Below, piece by piece: positions 7,976 through 15,855 of a DNA stretch of 64,000 nt. Under the pieces are notes generated by a model. It did not search any database. It saw only the letters and a program-made list of their open reading frames with translations, and had not been told where the DNA came from. Source of the DNA: Haloimpatiens massiliensis (GTDB taxonomy: Bacteria > Bacillota > Clostridia > Clostridiales > Clostridiaceae); NCBI RefSeq assembly GCF_900184255.1, contig NZ_LT854640.1, positions 186,345-250,344 of the forward strand, given 5' to 3'. How positions within the stretch are numbered: the first letter of the stretch is position 1; every line of letters begins with the position of its first letter. The translations under genes were made by a program, and so were the position numbers.

Positions 7976-8375
7976 ATGAGTAAAAGCACTGATATTTACA
8001 AGAACGAAGACAAGAAGATTGGATGATGAAGATTTCATATCCACCAAATTGACGGACATGAACATGAAGTCAATTTTGATAAATGAATCAGGTTTATATT
8101 CAGCAATTCTTGGAAGTCAACTCCCATCAGCAAAAAAATTTAAAAGATGGGTTACATCAGAAGTATTACCAAGTATAAGACAAACAGGTGGCTATGTATC
8201 AAATGCTCCTAAGTTTATAGATAACTATTTCAGCAATTTCAGTATAGATCTAAGAAAAGAAATGATAGTTGAATTAGAGGGTAAAATTAAAGAATTATTT
8301 ATTGAAAAGGAAAAGATAGACCAGCAGTTATTAGATAGTACAGAAACTATAGACAAAATAAAAAATACTTTGTAA
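7976..8375 (+). pseudogene. BRO-N antirepressor with internal deletion and frameshift
   Basis: A well-placed AGGAGGTG and ATG at 7976 open a frame that stops after 16 codons (MSKSTDIYKNEDKKIG). A different frame then continues from about 8019 with the second half of a Bro-N domain (INESGLYSAILGSQLPS, FKRWVTSEVLPSIRQTGGY) and a coiled-coil tail. Intact Bro-N proteins have some 50-60 more residues before the INESGLY segment. The likely event is an internal deletion that also shifted the frame. A TTG at 8019 could give a 118-residue fragment but has no obvious ribosome site. Confidence 0.75.
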
Positions 8376-8406
8376 AAGATTAAGGTAGGGACGGGGGTGA
8401 TTATAG

Positions 8407-8718
8407 ATGTCACTAGCTGAGAGCTTATTTGAATATGAGAAAACTATAGAAACTCTAAAAATAGAAAATCAATCGTTAAAAGACAGAGTTACATTTTTAG
8501 AAAATATGATTCCATTAACATTAAGAAATCAATCTCTAAATTTAGAATTGCTTACAGTTTCTGAAGTTGCTGAAAGGTTAAAAGTTAATAAGAATTCAGT
8601 TTATGAATTAATTAATAAAGGTTATCTAAAAAGTTTAAAACTAGGATCTATTAAAGTTCCGATAGAGGAACTAAATAATTTTATTGAGAGAAGTAAGGAA
8701 TGTGAAATAAATTTATAG
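8407..8718 (+). CDS. Excisionase-family (HTH_17) DNA-binding protein
   Basis: This 103-residue protein has an N-terminal coiled coil (about 5-40) and a C-terminal winged helix-turn-helix of the excisionase/HTH_17 type (LLTVSEVAERLKVNKNSVYE at about 49-68, then KLGSIKVPIEELNNFIE). In this position it may be the excisionase or an early regulator. It follows the broken BRO gene by 31 bases and uses a GGGGGTGA ribosome site. Confidence 0.82.
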   Translation: MSLAESLFEYEKTIETLKIENQSLKDRVTFLENMIPLTLRNQSLNLELLTVSEVAERLKVNKNSVYELINKGYLKSLKLGSIKVPIEELNNFIERSKECEINL

Positions 8719-8737
8719 GTGCTGTAGGAGGTATGTA

Positions 8738-8920
8738 ATGCTAAAAACAATACTAGAAAGGAGAGTAGGACATCTCAGTAATGCAGAATTTGCAGTAATA
8801 ATGCAGATTACAACAGATGATATTAAGTTTAACAGAATTAGTTTTAAAAAATGTTCAAGCTTGGATTATGTGTTAGACGTAGCAGAGAGAAGCGCACATA
8901 TTTTTAAAAAATGTGCATAA
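8738..8920 (+). CDS. Hypothetical small phage protein
   Basis: This 60-residue protein has no recognisable domain. A strong ribosome site (GTAGGAGGTATGTA) and tight spacing to the preceding gene support that it is real. It is probably soluble, with two predicted helices separated by strands (TTDDIKFNRISFKKC). It is part of the early operon. Confidence 0.65.
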   Translation: MLKTILERRVGHLSNAEFAVIMQITTDDIKFNRISFKKCSSLDYVLDVAERSAHIFKKCA

Positions 8921-8926
8921 AAGGGG

Positions 8927-9064
8927 GTGAGTAAAATTAAAGATTGTATAAACAGCAATATAGAAGATATAGTTAAACTTTATTTTAAAGGTTATTCAGT
9001 AAAAGAAGCTATAGGAATTATAAGAGAAAGGAGCATAAAAAAAAGCCCTTTGCAGAGGGCATAA
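8927..9064 (+). CDS. Hypothetical 45-residue phage peptide
   Basis: A GTG start directly after GGGGG opens a 45-codon frame (MSKIKDCINSNIEDIVKLYF at the N-terminus, then YSVKEAIGIIRERS). The helical pattern and the short gap to its neighbour fit a small phage gene. The ribosome site is close to the start. The last codons overlap a hairpin that is a terminator only on the minus strand. It could be chance coding. Confidence 0.5.
   Translation: MSKIKDCINSNIEDIVKLYFKGYSVKEAIGIIRERSIKKSPLQRA
9037..9060 (-). terminator. Terminator-like hairpin facing leftwards
   Basis: Read on the minus strand, GCCCT-CTGCAA-AGGGC is followed by eight T residues. Read on the plus strand the hairpin is followed by ATAAAATAAA, not a T tract. 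It would stop leftward transcription inside the rightward early operon. Confidence 0.55.
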
Positions 9065-9126
9065 AATAAAAAATACGCAAACTCATTATAGACCAAAATG
9101 AGTAAAAAATCAAATGGAGGTAAACG

Positions 9127-10122
9127 GTGAAAATAATATTAAATTCTAATGATATACACGAAGTTTTGAAGTTAAGTAAAGCTGATAAAGTAAGTTTTAT
9201 CAACCAAGATGGGATAACTTATATAATTGCTCATGAACTGAAAGACATTAGCTTTAAAAACCAAGTAATTAAGAGATTATATGGATATGGTGAGCCAGGA
9301 CAAGCTCTTATAAATATAGAGGTTTTAAAGCTTATTCCCAAAAGCGTAGAAGTGGAAATTACAGAAGAGTTAATCACTGTAGGTAAGAGAAAAATTAAAT
9401 ATAAACCTAATAGTTTAGTAGATAAACCTATAGAAGTGGAAAAAGCACTTACTACTATAGAAGGTAAAGAGTTAGATCACTTACTAAGTTGTGATTATGC
9501 TATGAGCAAAGAATGTGTTAGACCAACGCTAAATGGTATTTGTATAAATAACGGTAAGTTTGTAGCATTAGATGGTTTTAGAATAGCAGTTAGAAAAGGA
9601 GCTTTCCAGACTAAGGAGTCTGTTATTGTAGCAGCAGATATAATTCCAGCACTTAAAAAAGTTAAATATGATGAAGATGTTGAAGTTTTTTACAACGACA
9701 ACCATGTTAAGTTCGTATTTGGTGATTTAGAGATAATTGGTAGTAGGCAGCTAGGAGAATTTATAGAATATGAAAAAATATTTCCGGATAATTGTACTAC
9801 ATCCACAGAAATAAAAACGAAAGAAATTCTAAGCATACTTAAAGATTACAAGAAGAATAAATTTAGGCTAGTAAAATTTAATTTCGCAGATGGTGAGTTA
9901 ATAATATCTACAAACAATAAAACTATAACAGTTAAAGATAAGTTGCCCATAAATTTACAAGGTGAACCAATAGAAATTATGTTCAATGTTAATTATTTAG
10001 TAGATACATTTAGTAATTATGAAATTGTTACATTAGAGCTTACCACAAATGAAAGCCCAATGATGGTTAAGAGTGAAAATAAATTAGACTTAATTCTACC
10101 AGTAAGGTTGGTAGATAGATAA
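9127..10122 (+). CDS. Phage DNA sliding clamp, DnaN-like (DNA polymerase III beta homologue)
   Basis: This 331-residue protein has the layout of a bacterial beta clamp though it is shorter than the usual 365 or so. A middle-domain signature CVRPTLNGICI lies near residue 131 and LDGFRIAVRK near 149 (compare the TRPVLNG and TDGHRLA motifs of DnaN). The C-terminus has EIMFNVNYLVDTFSN and ends LILPVRL, as clamps end with a PMRL-type strand. It would tether the phage polymerase encoded 3 kb downstream. A GTG start with GGAGGT upstream was used. It is the first gene of the replication module. Confidence 0.82.
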   Translation: MKIILNSNDIHEVLKLSKADKVSFINQDGITYIIAHELKDISFKNQVIKRLYGYGEPGQALINIEVLKLIPKSVEVEITEELITVGKRKIKYKPNSLVDKPIEVEKALTTIEGKELDHLLSCDYAMSKECVRPTLNGICINNGKFVALDGFRIAVRKGAFQTKESVIVAADIIPALKKVKYDEDVEVFYNDNHVKFVFGDLEIIGSRQLGEFIEYEKIFPDNCTTSTEIKTKEILSILKDYKKNKFRLVKFNFADGELIISTNNKTITVKDKLPINLQGEPIEIMFNVNYLVDTFSNYEIVTLELTTNESPMMVKSENKLDLILPVRLVDR

Positions 10123-10364
10123 TGGTAGCACTGGTTAAGTTTAAAGGTTATCAAGAATTTATGGAATACTCATACTTTACTGATATAGAAGACTTAAAAG
10201 AAGGAGATCCAATTGTAGTTCCTACAAATGATTTCTTTTCAGTTGGAGTATTTTCACGATACACAGATAATAAGCAGCATATTAAAAATGCTACTAAATG
10301 TATTGTGCAAAAGGTAGATGTTGAAGGTTATGAAGCTAAGATGTTTTTAGGGGGTTTTGAATAA
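10122..10364 (+). CDS. Hypothetical small phage protein, beta-rich
   Basis: This 80-residue protein starts inside the stop codon of the clamp gene (ATAATGG), showing translational coupling. A stretch LKEGDPIVVPTNDFFSVGVF suggests a small SH3-like or KOW-like beta barrel. No catalytic residues are seen. The tight link to the clamp suggests a replication-related role, but this is context only. Confidence 0.75.
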   Translation: MVALVKFKGYQEFMEYSYFTDIEDLKEGDPIVVPTNDFFSVGVFSRYTDNKQHIKNATKCIVQKVDVEGYEAKMFLGGFE

Positions 10365-10618
10365 TGGATAAAAACATTGAAATTATTAAGGATATTTTGG
10401 CTAGAGCCATTCAAATTACAGTTAACCAAAAGCAAGATGTATCTTGGGAATTTTATCCCTTAACTAAAACCCTAAGAATATCCACTCCACTCAAAGAAAT
10501 TGGGCTAATAAAAACATACTGGGTGAAAGTTGAAGATACTGGAGGTTTAAAAGCAGTTCAAAATGAGTTAATTAATTTACAATGTGAAGATTTAAATAAT
10601 GATTTTTTAGGATTATAA
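10364..10618 (+). CDS. Hypothetical small phage protein
   Basis: This 84-residue protein overlaps the preceding gene by one base (ATAATGG). It has an alternating helix and strand pattern (SWEFYPLTKTLRIS) and no family motif that I recognise. It belongs to the early replication operon. Confidence 0.72.
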   Translation: MDKNIEIIKDILARAIQITVNQKQDVSWEFYPLTKTLRISTPLKEIGLIKTYWVKVEDTGGLKAVQNELINLQCEDLNNDFLGL

Positions 10619-10631
10619 GGAGGAAAATAAT

Positions 10632-11045
10632 ATGAAAATCACAGCAGAATTTAATAGTAATGAGGAGTTAATAAGCTTTATAAATACTTTTGGTGCTAAT
10701 GCACTAAAACTTGAAGCTAAGGAAGATGTAAAAACAACTAAAGAAGTTAAAAAAGAAGCAACTAAGGAGGAGGAGATCAAGAAGGTAGAAGAACCTAAGG
10801 AAGAAGTAAAAAAACAAGAAGTTAAGCAGGTAGATCCACCTAAGGAAGAAACAAAAAAAGAGGATAAAAAACAAGATACTCAAATTACAAAAGAAACTAT
10901 AAGGGCTGCATTTGCAAAACTTATTAAAGCTGGTAAGGCTAACGAGGCTAAGGAGATTACTGCTAAGCATGGTGCTAAGAAAGTACCGGATTTAAAAGAA
11001 GAAGATTATGCTGAAGTATTAAAAGAAGTGGAGGAATTACTATAA
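10632..11045 (+). CDS. Lys/Glu-rich phage protein with helical C-terminal domain
   Basis: Residues 1-28 form a short N-terminal domain (KITAEFNSNEELISFINTFG). About 33-82 is a low-complexity charged linker of KEE/KKE repeats. About 85-137 is a compact helical domain (ITKETIRAAFAKLIKAGK, then EITAKHGAKKVPDL). Homologues in Firmicute phages are often labelled rRNA biogenesis protein rrp5, a name that comes from the linker and is not informative. It lies immediately before the DUF2800 and ssDNA-binding protein genes and overlaps the next start. Confidence 0.8.
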   Translation: MKITAEFNSNEELISFINTFGANALKLEAKEDVKTTKEVKKEATKEEEIKKVEEPKEEVKKQEVKQVDPPKEETKKEDKKQDTQITKETIRAAFAKLIKAGKANEAKEITAKHGAKKVPDLKEEDYAEVLKEVEELL

Positions 11046-12190
11046 TGGCAAAACATGCAATATTGAGTGCTAGTGGTGCAAGCAGATGGCTCGCTTGTCC
11101 TCCTAGTGCTAGATTAGAAGAAAACTATCCTAATAAAAGTAGTGAATTTGCTAAGGAAGGGACACTTGCGCATGAGCTTGGAGAGTTGGGGCTACAGAAA
11201 AATTTAGGACTTATAACTACAAGGAAATATAATTCAGAGGTTAAAAAGATAGAAGCTAATGAACTATTCACAAAGGATATGCCATATTATGTGGAAATTT
11301 ATTTAGATACTTGTATGGAAAAGGTAGCAGAAGCTGAAGCAAAGACACCAGATGCATTATTTAAGATAGAGCAGAAATTAAACTTTAGTGAATGGGTTCC
11401 AGAAGGCTTTGGAACTGGGGATTTTGTAATAATTGCAGACGGAACAATGGAAATATGTGACCTTAAGTATGGTAAAGGTGTTCCGGTAAGTGCTATAGGG
11501 AATGAGCAAATGAGATTGTATGCATTAGGAGCTATAACAGAATTTAGTTTCTTGTATGACATAGAAAAGGTTAAAATGACTATTATTCAACCTAGATTAG
11601 ATAGCATTAGCACTGATGAAATAACAACAGAAAAATTGCTTGAATGGGCGGAAGAATATGTTAAACCTACTGCTCAATTAGCTTATGAAGGTAAAGGAGA
11701 ATTTTGTGCAGGAGACCATTGTAAATTCTGTAGAGCTAAAGCAGTGTGTAAAGCTAGAGCAGATAAGAATATGGAACTAGCTAAGTATGATTTTCAGGAG
11801 CCAAATGCTTTAGATTATGAGGATATAGCTTTCATTCTTGGTAGAGCAGATGAATTGGTTAAATGGGCCACAGATGTAAAAGATTATGCATTGGAAAAAG
11901 CGCTTGAAGGCGAAGAGTTCCCAGGTTGGAAGGTTGTTGAAGGTAGAAGTAATAGAAAGTGGAAGGATGAAGATAAAGTTGGCGAAGTACTTCTTGGACA
12001 AGGATTCTTAGAAAATATTATATATACTAAAAAACTTACTGGAATTACAAACATGGAAAAGGCTATAGGTAAAAAAGAAGTTAATAGACTTCTAGGAGAT
12101 TATATTATAAAACCTCAGGGCAAACCTACATTAGCACCTGAAGGTGATAAAAGACCAGTTTATAATTCTGCAGAAGCAGATTTCAAATAA
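11045..12190 (+). CDS. DUF2800 protein, RecB-like PD-(D/E)XK nuclease superfamily
   Basis: This 381-residue protein belongs to the DUF2800 family, a phage relative of RecB/Cas4-type nucleases. The N-terminus has SGASRWLACPPSARLE and GTLAHELGE, the metal-site core shows TGDFVIIADG then EICDLKYGKG (the D-x-K motif), and a cysteine cluster CKFCRAKAVC is found near residue 228, which in Cas4-like proteins binds an iron-sulfur cluster. It is coupled to the upstream gene (TAATGG) and lies beside the DUF2815 ssDNA-binding protein, a standard pair in phage recombination modules. Confidence 0.9.
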   Translation: MAKHAILSASGASRWLACPPSARLEENYPNKSSEFAKEGTLAHELGELGLQKNLGLITTRKYNSEVKKIEANELFTKDMPYYVEIYLDTCMEKVAEAEAKTPDALFKIEQKLNFSEWVPEGFGTGDFVIIADGTMEICDLKYGKGVPVSAIGNEQMRLYALGAITEFSFLYDIEKVKMTIIQPRLDSISTDEITTEKLLEWAEEYVKPTAQLAYEGKGEFCAGDHCKFCRAKAVCKARADKNMELAKYDFQEPNALDYEDIAFILGRADELVKWATDVKDYALEKALEGEEFPGWKVVEGRSNRKWKDEDKVGEVLLGQGFLENIIYTKKLTGITNMEKAIGKKEVNRLLGDYIIKPQGKPTLAPEGDKRPVYNSAEADFK

Positions 12191-12203
12191 GGAGGTATAA
12201 GCA

Positions 12204-12422
12204 TTGGATTTTGTTATAAATGATTTAGATTTACAAAAGAGCTCTACGTTTAAAATCCACCCAGACTTAACAGTTAAGCAGGAACGATATTACTGTGTAA
12301 TGCAAAATCCATTTATAACAAAATATGATACAGAAGTTATATATGGTAGCAGTGTTAAAGTATTACAAAATAAAATCAGAAGAAAATATAATTATTTAAA
12401 GAAAAGGAGAAATGTAAAATGA
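12204..12422 (+). CDS. Hypothetical small phage protein
   Basis: This 72-residue protein is basic towards its end (IRRKYNYLKKRRNVK). It starts at TTG 12204, with AAGGAGGT well placed upstream, and overlaps the next start codon (ATGA). No domain is recognised. It sits between the DUF2800 and DUF2815 genes, so a recombination or replication role is possible. Confidence 0.7.
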   Translation: MDFVINDLDLQKSSTFKIHPDLTVKQERYYCVMQNPFITKYDTEVIYGSSVKVLQNKIRRKYNYLKKRRNVK

Positions 12423-12976
12423 TAAAAGCAAAAAGAACAGGCACAAAGGTAACTACAGGAAAGGTTAGATTAAGTTACGCAAATTTATTTGAGCCAAGAG
12501 CTATGGAAGGACAAGACCCAAAATACAGTGTAAGCGTAATAATTCCTAAAACTGATAAAGAAACACTACAAGCTATCAAAGAAGCCACTAATGAAGCTAA
12601 AGAGCAAGGCAAAGGTAAGTTTGGTGGCAAAGTACCTGCTAATCTAAAAACACCATTAAGGGATGGTGATATAGATAGACCAGATGATGAAGCTTATGCA
12701 GGTTGTTACTTCTTAAATGCTAATAGTAAAAATAAGCCAGGAGTAGTTGATAAAGATGTACAACCTATATTAGATGCTACAGAAGTATACAGTGGCTGTT
12801 ATGCAAGACTTACACTTAACTTCTATGCATACAGTGCAAGTGGTAATAAAGGCATTGCTTGTGGATTAGGTAACGTGCAAAAGCTAGAAGATGGAGAGCC
12901 ATTAGGTGGATTTACTAGGGCAGAAGATGACTTTGAAGCAGTTGGAGGAACTGCAGAAGATGACTTCTTAGGTTAA
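12419..12976 (+). CDS. DUF2815 single-stranded DNA-binding protein
   Basis: This 185-residue DUF2815 protein is distantly related to T7 gp2.5-like ssDNA-binding proteins. Visible features are KVRLSYANLFEPRAMEG, the strand YSVSVIIPKTD, GCYFLNANSKNKPGVVD, YSGCYARLTLNFYAY, and an acidic tail ending EDDFLG. An acidic tip with a terminal aromatic is how SSB-type proteins recruit replication partners, here plausibly the phage polymerase. It overlaps the preceding gene by four bases. Confidence 0.9.
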   Translation: MIKAKRTGTKVTTGKVRLSYANLFEPRAMEGQDPKYSVSVIIPKTDKETLQAIKEATNEAKEQGKGKFGGKVPANLKTPLRDGDIDRPDDEAYAGCYFLNANSKNKPGVVDKDVQPILDATEVYSGCYARLTLNFYAYSASGNKGIACGLGNVQKLEDGEPLGGFTRAEDDFEAVGGTAEDDFLG

Positions 12977-12983
12977 AAAATAT

Positions 12984-13006
12984 AGGGTGAACTTATCGTT
13001 CACCCT
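12984..13006 (+). terminator. Perfect hairpin after the ssDNA-binding protein gene
   Basis: AGGGTGAAC pairs perfectly with GTTCACCCT around a 5-base loop. The following sequence (TAATTATA) is only weakly T-rich, so this may be an attenuator or an mRNA-stabilising end. Confidence 0.6.
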
Positions 13007-13027
13007 TAATTATACAGGAGGGGTACA

Positions 13028-13246
13028 ATGGAGTATTCATGTGAAAATCATATTCAGAATTCATATGGGGAAAGATTTTTTATAGGTGATAAAGTAAGTG
13101 TATATAAGGAATCATCATGGTGCTTTAGAGGGAAAATAACACACATTACAAGTAAGGGTATTTATTTAGATGTTGGTGCAAAGGCAGACAAATATTTTAG
13201 AGCTAATGAAATAGATGAAATAAAAATTCTAGGTGATGAAAAATGA
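13028..13246 (+). CDS. Hypothetical small phage protein, beta-barrel-like
   Basis: This 72-residue protein has an SH3-like pattern (FFIGDKVSVYKESSWCFRGK, then GIYLDVGAKADKYF). It overlaps the DNA polymerase start by four bases. A clear GGAGGGG ribosome site is present. Function unknown; proximity suggests it works with the polymerase. Confidence 0.75.
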   Translation: MEYSCENHIQNSYGERFFIGDKVSVYKESSWCFRGKITHITSKGIYLDVGAKADKYFRANEIDEIKILGDEK

Positions 13247-15216
13247 GAACACTTGGAATAGACGTTGAGACCTATAGCAGTGTAGATATAGCTAAAGCAG
13301 GTGCTTATAAATATTGTGAGTCTCCAGATTTTGAAATACTACTATTTGCATATGCTTTTGATGATGATCCAGTGCAAATAGTAGATTTTGCACAAGATGA
13401 AGAACTACCTCAAGAGGTTGTAGAGGCACTTGATAATCCTACAATATTAAAAACTGCGTTTAATGCAAATTTTGAGAGAAACGCTATAAGTAATGATATG
13501 TATTTCCCTAATGGTATGCCACCAGAACAATGGGAATGTACTATGATAAAAGCTTTAACGTTAGGACTTCCAGGAAGTCTTGATATGGTGGGTAAGGCTT
13601 TAAAGTTTGAAGATGATAAGCAGAAGATGAAAGAAGGTAAATCATTAATTCAGTATTTCTGTAAGCCATGTAAACCTACTAAAACTAATGGTAAGAGAAC
13701 TAGAAATCTTCCTAAACATGACCTAGAGAAATGGGAGCTGTTCAAAAAATATTGTAAGCGGGATGTTGAGGTAGAAAGAAATATTAGAAAGTTACTAAGT
13801 AGATATGAAACACTGGAAGAAGAACAGGAATTATGGCAACTGGACCAACACATAAATGATAGAGGTATTAATACGGATTTAACACTTATAGAAAAAGCTA
13901 TTGAATGTGATACAGATTATACTAAAAGATTAATGCATGTAGCGACAAAGCTTACAGGACTTGAAAACCCAAATAGTCCTGCACAAATAAAAAAATGGAT
14001 ATGTGCTAGAGTTGGCCATGAAATAAAAAGTTTAAATAAGACTAGTATTCCAGGGCTTATAGAAGAGGCTGAAAGCCTTGAAAAACATGAAGTAATACAA
14101 ATGCTAGAATTAAGAAAACTTATGGCCAAAACATCTATTAAAAAATATGAAACAATGCAAAATGCTAGATGTATTGATGGAAGAGTTAGAGGGTTGTTAC
14201 AGTTTTACGGAGCTAATAGAACTGGCAGATGGGCTGGAAGATTAGTACAAGTTCAGAACCTTCCACAAAACCATTTACCGGACTTAGATGATGCTAGGAA
14301 TTTTGTTAGAGAAGGTAAATTTGATACTGTAGAGTTTTTATATGATAGTATTCCAGATACTTTAAGTCAATTAATAAGAACTGCTTTTATACCTGGTGAT
14401 GGTAATAGATTTATAGTTAGTGATTTCAGTGCTATAGAAGCAAGAGTAATTGCTTGGTTTGCTGGGGAACAATGGAGACAGGAAGTATTTAAGAATAATG
14501 GTGATATCTATTGTGCTTCAGCTAGTCAAATGTTTAGGGTACCCGTTGAAAAACATGGAATCAATGGCCACTTAAGACAAAAGGGAAAGATAGCAGAACT
14601 GGCTCTTGGTTATGGTGGAAGTGTAGGAGCTCTTACAAGTATGGGTGCTTTAAACATGGGTTTAAAAGAAGAAGAATTAAAACCACTGGTAGATAGCTGG
14701 AGAAGCGCGAACCCTAGTATTACAAAACTTTGGTGGGATGTAGATAAGGCTGCTAAAAAAGCTATTAAGGAAAGAACTACTGTATGTATGCAATATGGCC
14801 TTAAGTTTATATATGATCCTGGAGTTTTATTTGTACAATTACCTTCAGGTAGAAAGTTAGCATATATAAGACCCAAGATTGAACCTCATGAAACATTTAG
14901 TGGGGATAAGATAACCTATGAAGGTATGGAACAAACAAGTAAACAGTGGACTAGAATAAACACATATGGTCCTAAATTAGTAGAGAATATAATACAAGCT
15001 ACTGCTAGGGATTGTCTAGGTGTAACAATGCAAAGGGTAGAAGAAGCAGGATACCCTATAGTAATGCATGTTCATGATGAATTAGTAATGGATGTACCTA
15101 AAGAGTTTGGAAGTTTGGAAGATGTTAACTCTATATTTGCTGAACCAATAGAATGGGCTCCGGGATTACTTCTAAATGCTGATGGATATGAGTGCAATTA
15201 TTATATGAAGGATTAA
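13243..15216 (+). CDS. Phage DNA polymerase, family A (Pol I-type)
   Basis: This 657-residue polymerase has a 3'-5' exonuclease domain at the N-terminus (GIDVETYS with catalytic Asp/Glu near residue 7) and a family A polymerase domain: motif A SDFSAIEARVIAWFAGE near residue 390, the O-helix region KIAELALGYGGSVGAL, and motif C VMHVHDELVMDVP with His611, Asp612 and Glu613. It lacks a 5' nuclease domain, as usual for phage enzymes. It is the replicative polymerase of the phage and probably works with the DnaN-like clamp and ssDNA-binding protein upstream. Confidence 0.97.
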   Translation: MRTLGIDVETYSSVDIAKAGAYKYCESPDFEILLFAYAFDDDPVQIVDFAQDEELPQEVVEALDNPTILKTAFNANFERNAISNDMYFPNGMPPEQWECTMIKALTLGLPGSLDMVGKALKFEDDKQKMKEGKSLIQYFCKPCKPTKTNGKRTRNLPKHDLEKWELFKKYCKRDVEVERNIRKLLSRYETLEEEQELWQLDQHINDRGINTDLTLIEKAIECDTDYTKRLMHVATKLTGLENPNSPAQIKKWICARVGHEIKSLNKTSIPGLIEEAESLEKHEVIQMLELRKLMAKTSIKKYETMQNARCIDGRVRGLLQFYGANRTGRWAGRLVQVQNLPQNHLPDLDDARNFVREGKFDTVEFLYDSIPDTLSQLIRTAFIPGDGNRFIVSDFSAIEARVIAWFAGEQWRQEVFKNNGDIYCASASQMFRVPVEKHGINGHLRQKGKIAELALGYGGSVGALTSMGALNMGLKEEELKPLVDSWRSANPSITKLWWDVDKAAKKAIKERTTVCMQYGLKFIYDPGVLFVQLPSGRKLAYIRPKIEPHETFSGDKITYEGMEQTSKQWTRINTYGPKLVENIIQATARDCLGVTMQRVEEAGYPIVMHVHDELVMDVPKEFGSLEDVNSIFAEPIEWAPGLLLNADGYECNYYMKD

Positions 15217-15260
15217 AACATAATTTGAAAATAATGCGAACTTGAAAGGAGAACTGATTT

Positions 15261-15560
15261 ATGTTATTAAATAAACAGCAAAAAAGGGATAGCAAGAAAT
15301 GTGATGATATGGATATGAATAGCGAAACTATGGACTGTGCAGGATGTAGCTGTAGTGTGTGTATAGCACAAATAAAACTAACATTTGATAAAAAGGAATT
15401 AGCAACTATTATGGGTACGTTAATAGATGCAACCATTAGTAGAAAATATGAAGTGGAAAACAAAAAGTATTGTTGTGAAGAAGAACTAAAGTCTTTGGAA
15501 ACTCAAATTGATGTATTAAATAAATTAGCAGCTAAAGTAAGCAAAATCATTAATGATTAA
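15261..15560 (+). CDS. Hypothetical cysteine-rich phage protein
   Basis: This 99-residue protein has a cysteine cluster (CAGCSCSVC, about 27-35) that could bind a metal, followed by a helical, coiled-coil-like half (LKSLETQIDVLNKLAAKVSK). It lies in the replication module after the polymerase. A GAAAGGAGAACTG ribosome site supports the ATG. No family recognised. Confidence 0.68.
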   Translation: MLLNKQQKRDSKKCDDMDMNSETMDCAGCSCSVCIAQIKLTFDKKELATIMGTLIDATISRKYEVENKKYCCEEELKSLETQIDVLNKLAAKVSKIIND

Positions 15561-15598
15561 TTCACATTCCAAAGATATTAGGTTTGGAGGGTTAAAAA

Positions 15599-15784
15599 AT
15601 GTATGAGATAACTATTAGAATACCAACAAAAAGAGTTGGTGTGATAAATAAAATACGTAATATTCTTAAAAGTTCATATGAAACATCAAACATCAAGGGA
15701 AGAGGCACAGTTGAGGAAATACAAACTTGCAAAGCTGGTAGCATGAAAGAAATAGGAATAACTTTTGAAATTACTGAAACATAA
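15599..15784 (+). CDS. Hypothetical small phage protein
   Basis: This 61-residue protein with alternating strands (YEITIRIPTKRVG, then KEIGITFEITET) suggests a small alpha-beta or ferredoxin-like fold. TTTGGAGGG precedes the ATG. No known family. Confidence 0.65.
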   Translation: MYEITIRIPTKRVGVINKIRNILKSSYETSNIKGRGTVEEIQTCKAGSMKEIGITFEITET

Positions 15785-15855
15785 CGAAAGCCAGCAACCT
15801 TAAACATGGAATTTGAAGAAGTTATAAAAGATATGAAAAAGGGAGTGTAAATATA

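Noticed and set aside
10960..12420. Cis-regulatory RNA motifs reported upstream of DUF2800 and DUF2815 genes
   Set aside because: The upstream regions here are coding sequence and I could not recognise a conserved structure. Only the hairpin after the DUF2815 gene (12984-13006) stood out.
15806..15850. 14-codon frame before the NdpA-like gene
   Set aside because: Too short to support, although its composition looks like the tail of a phage gene. Possibly a remnant.
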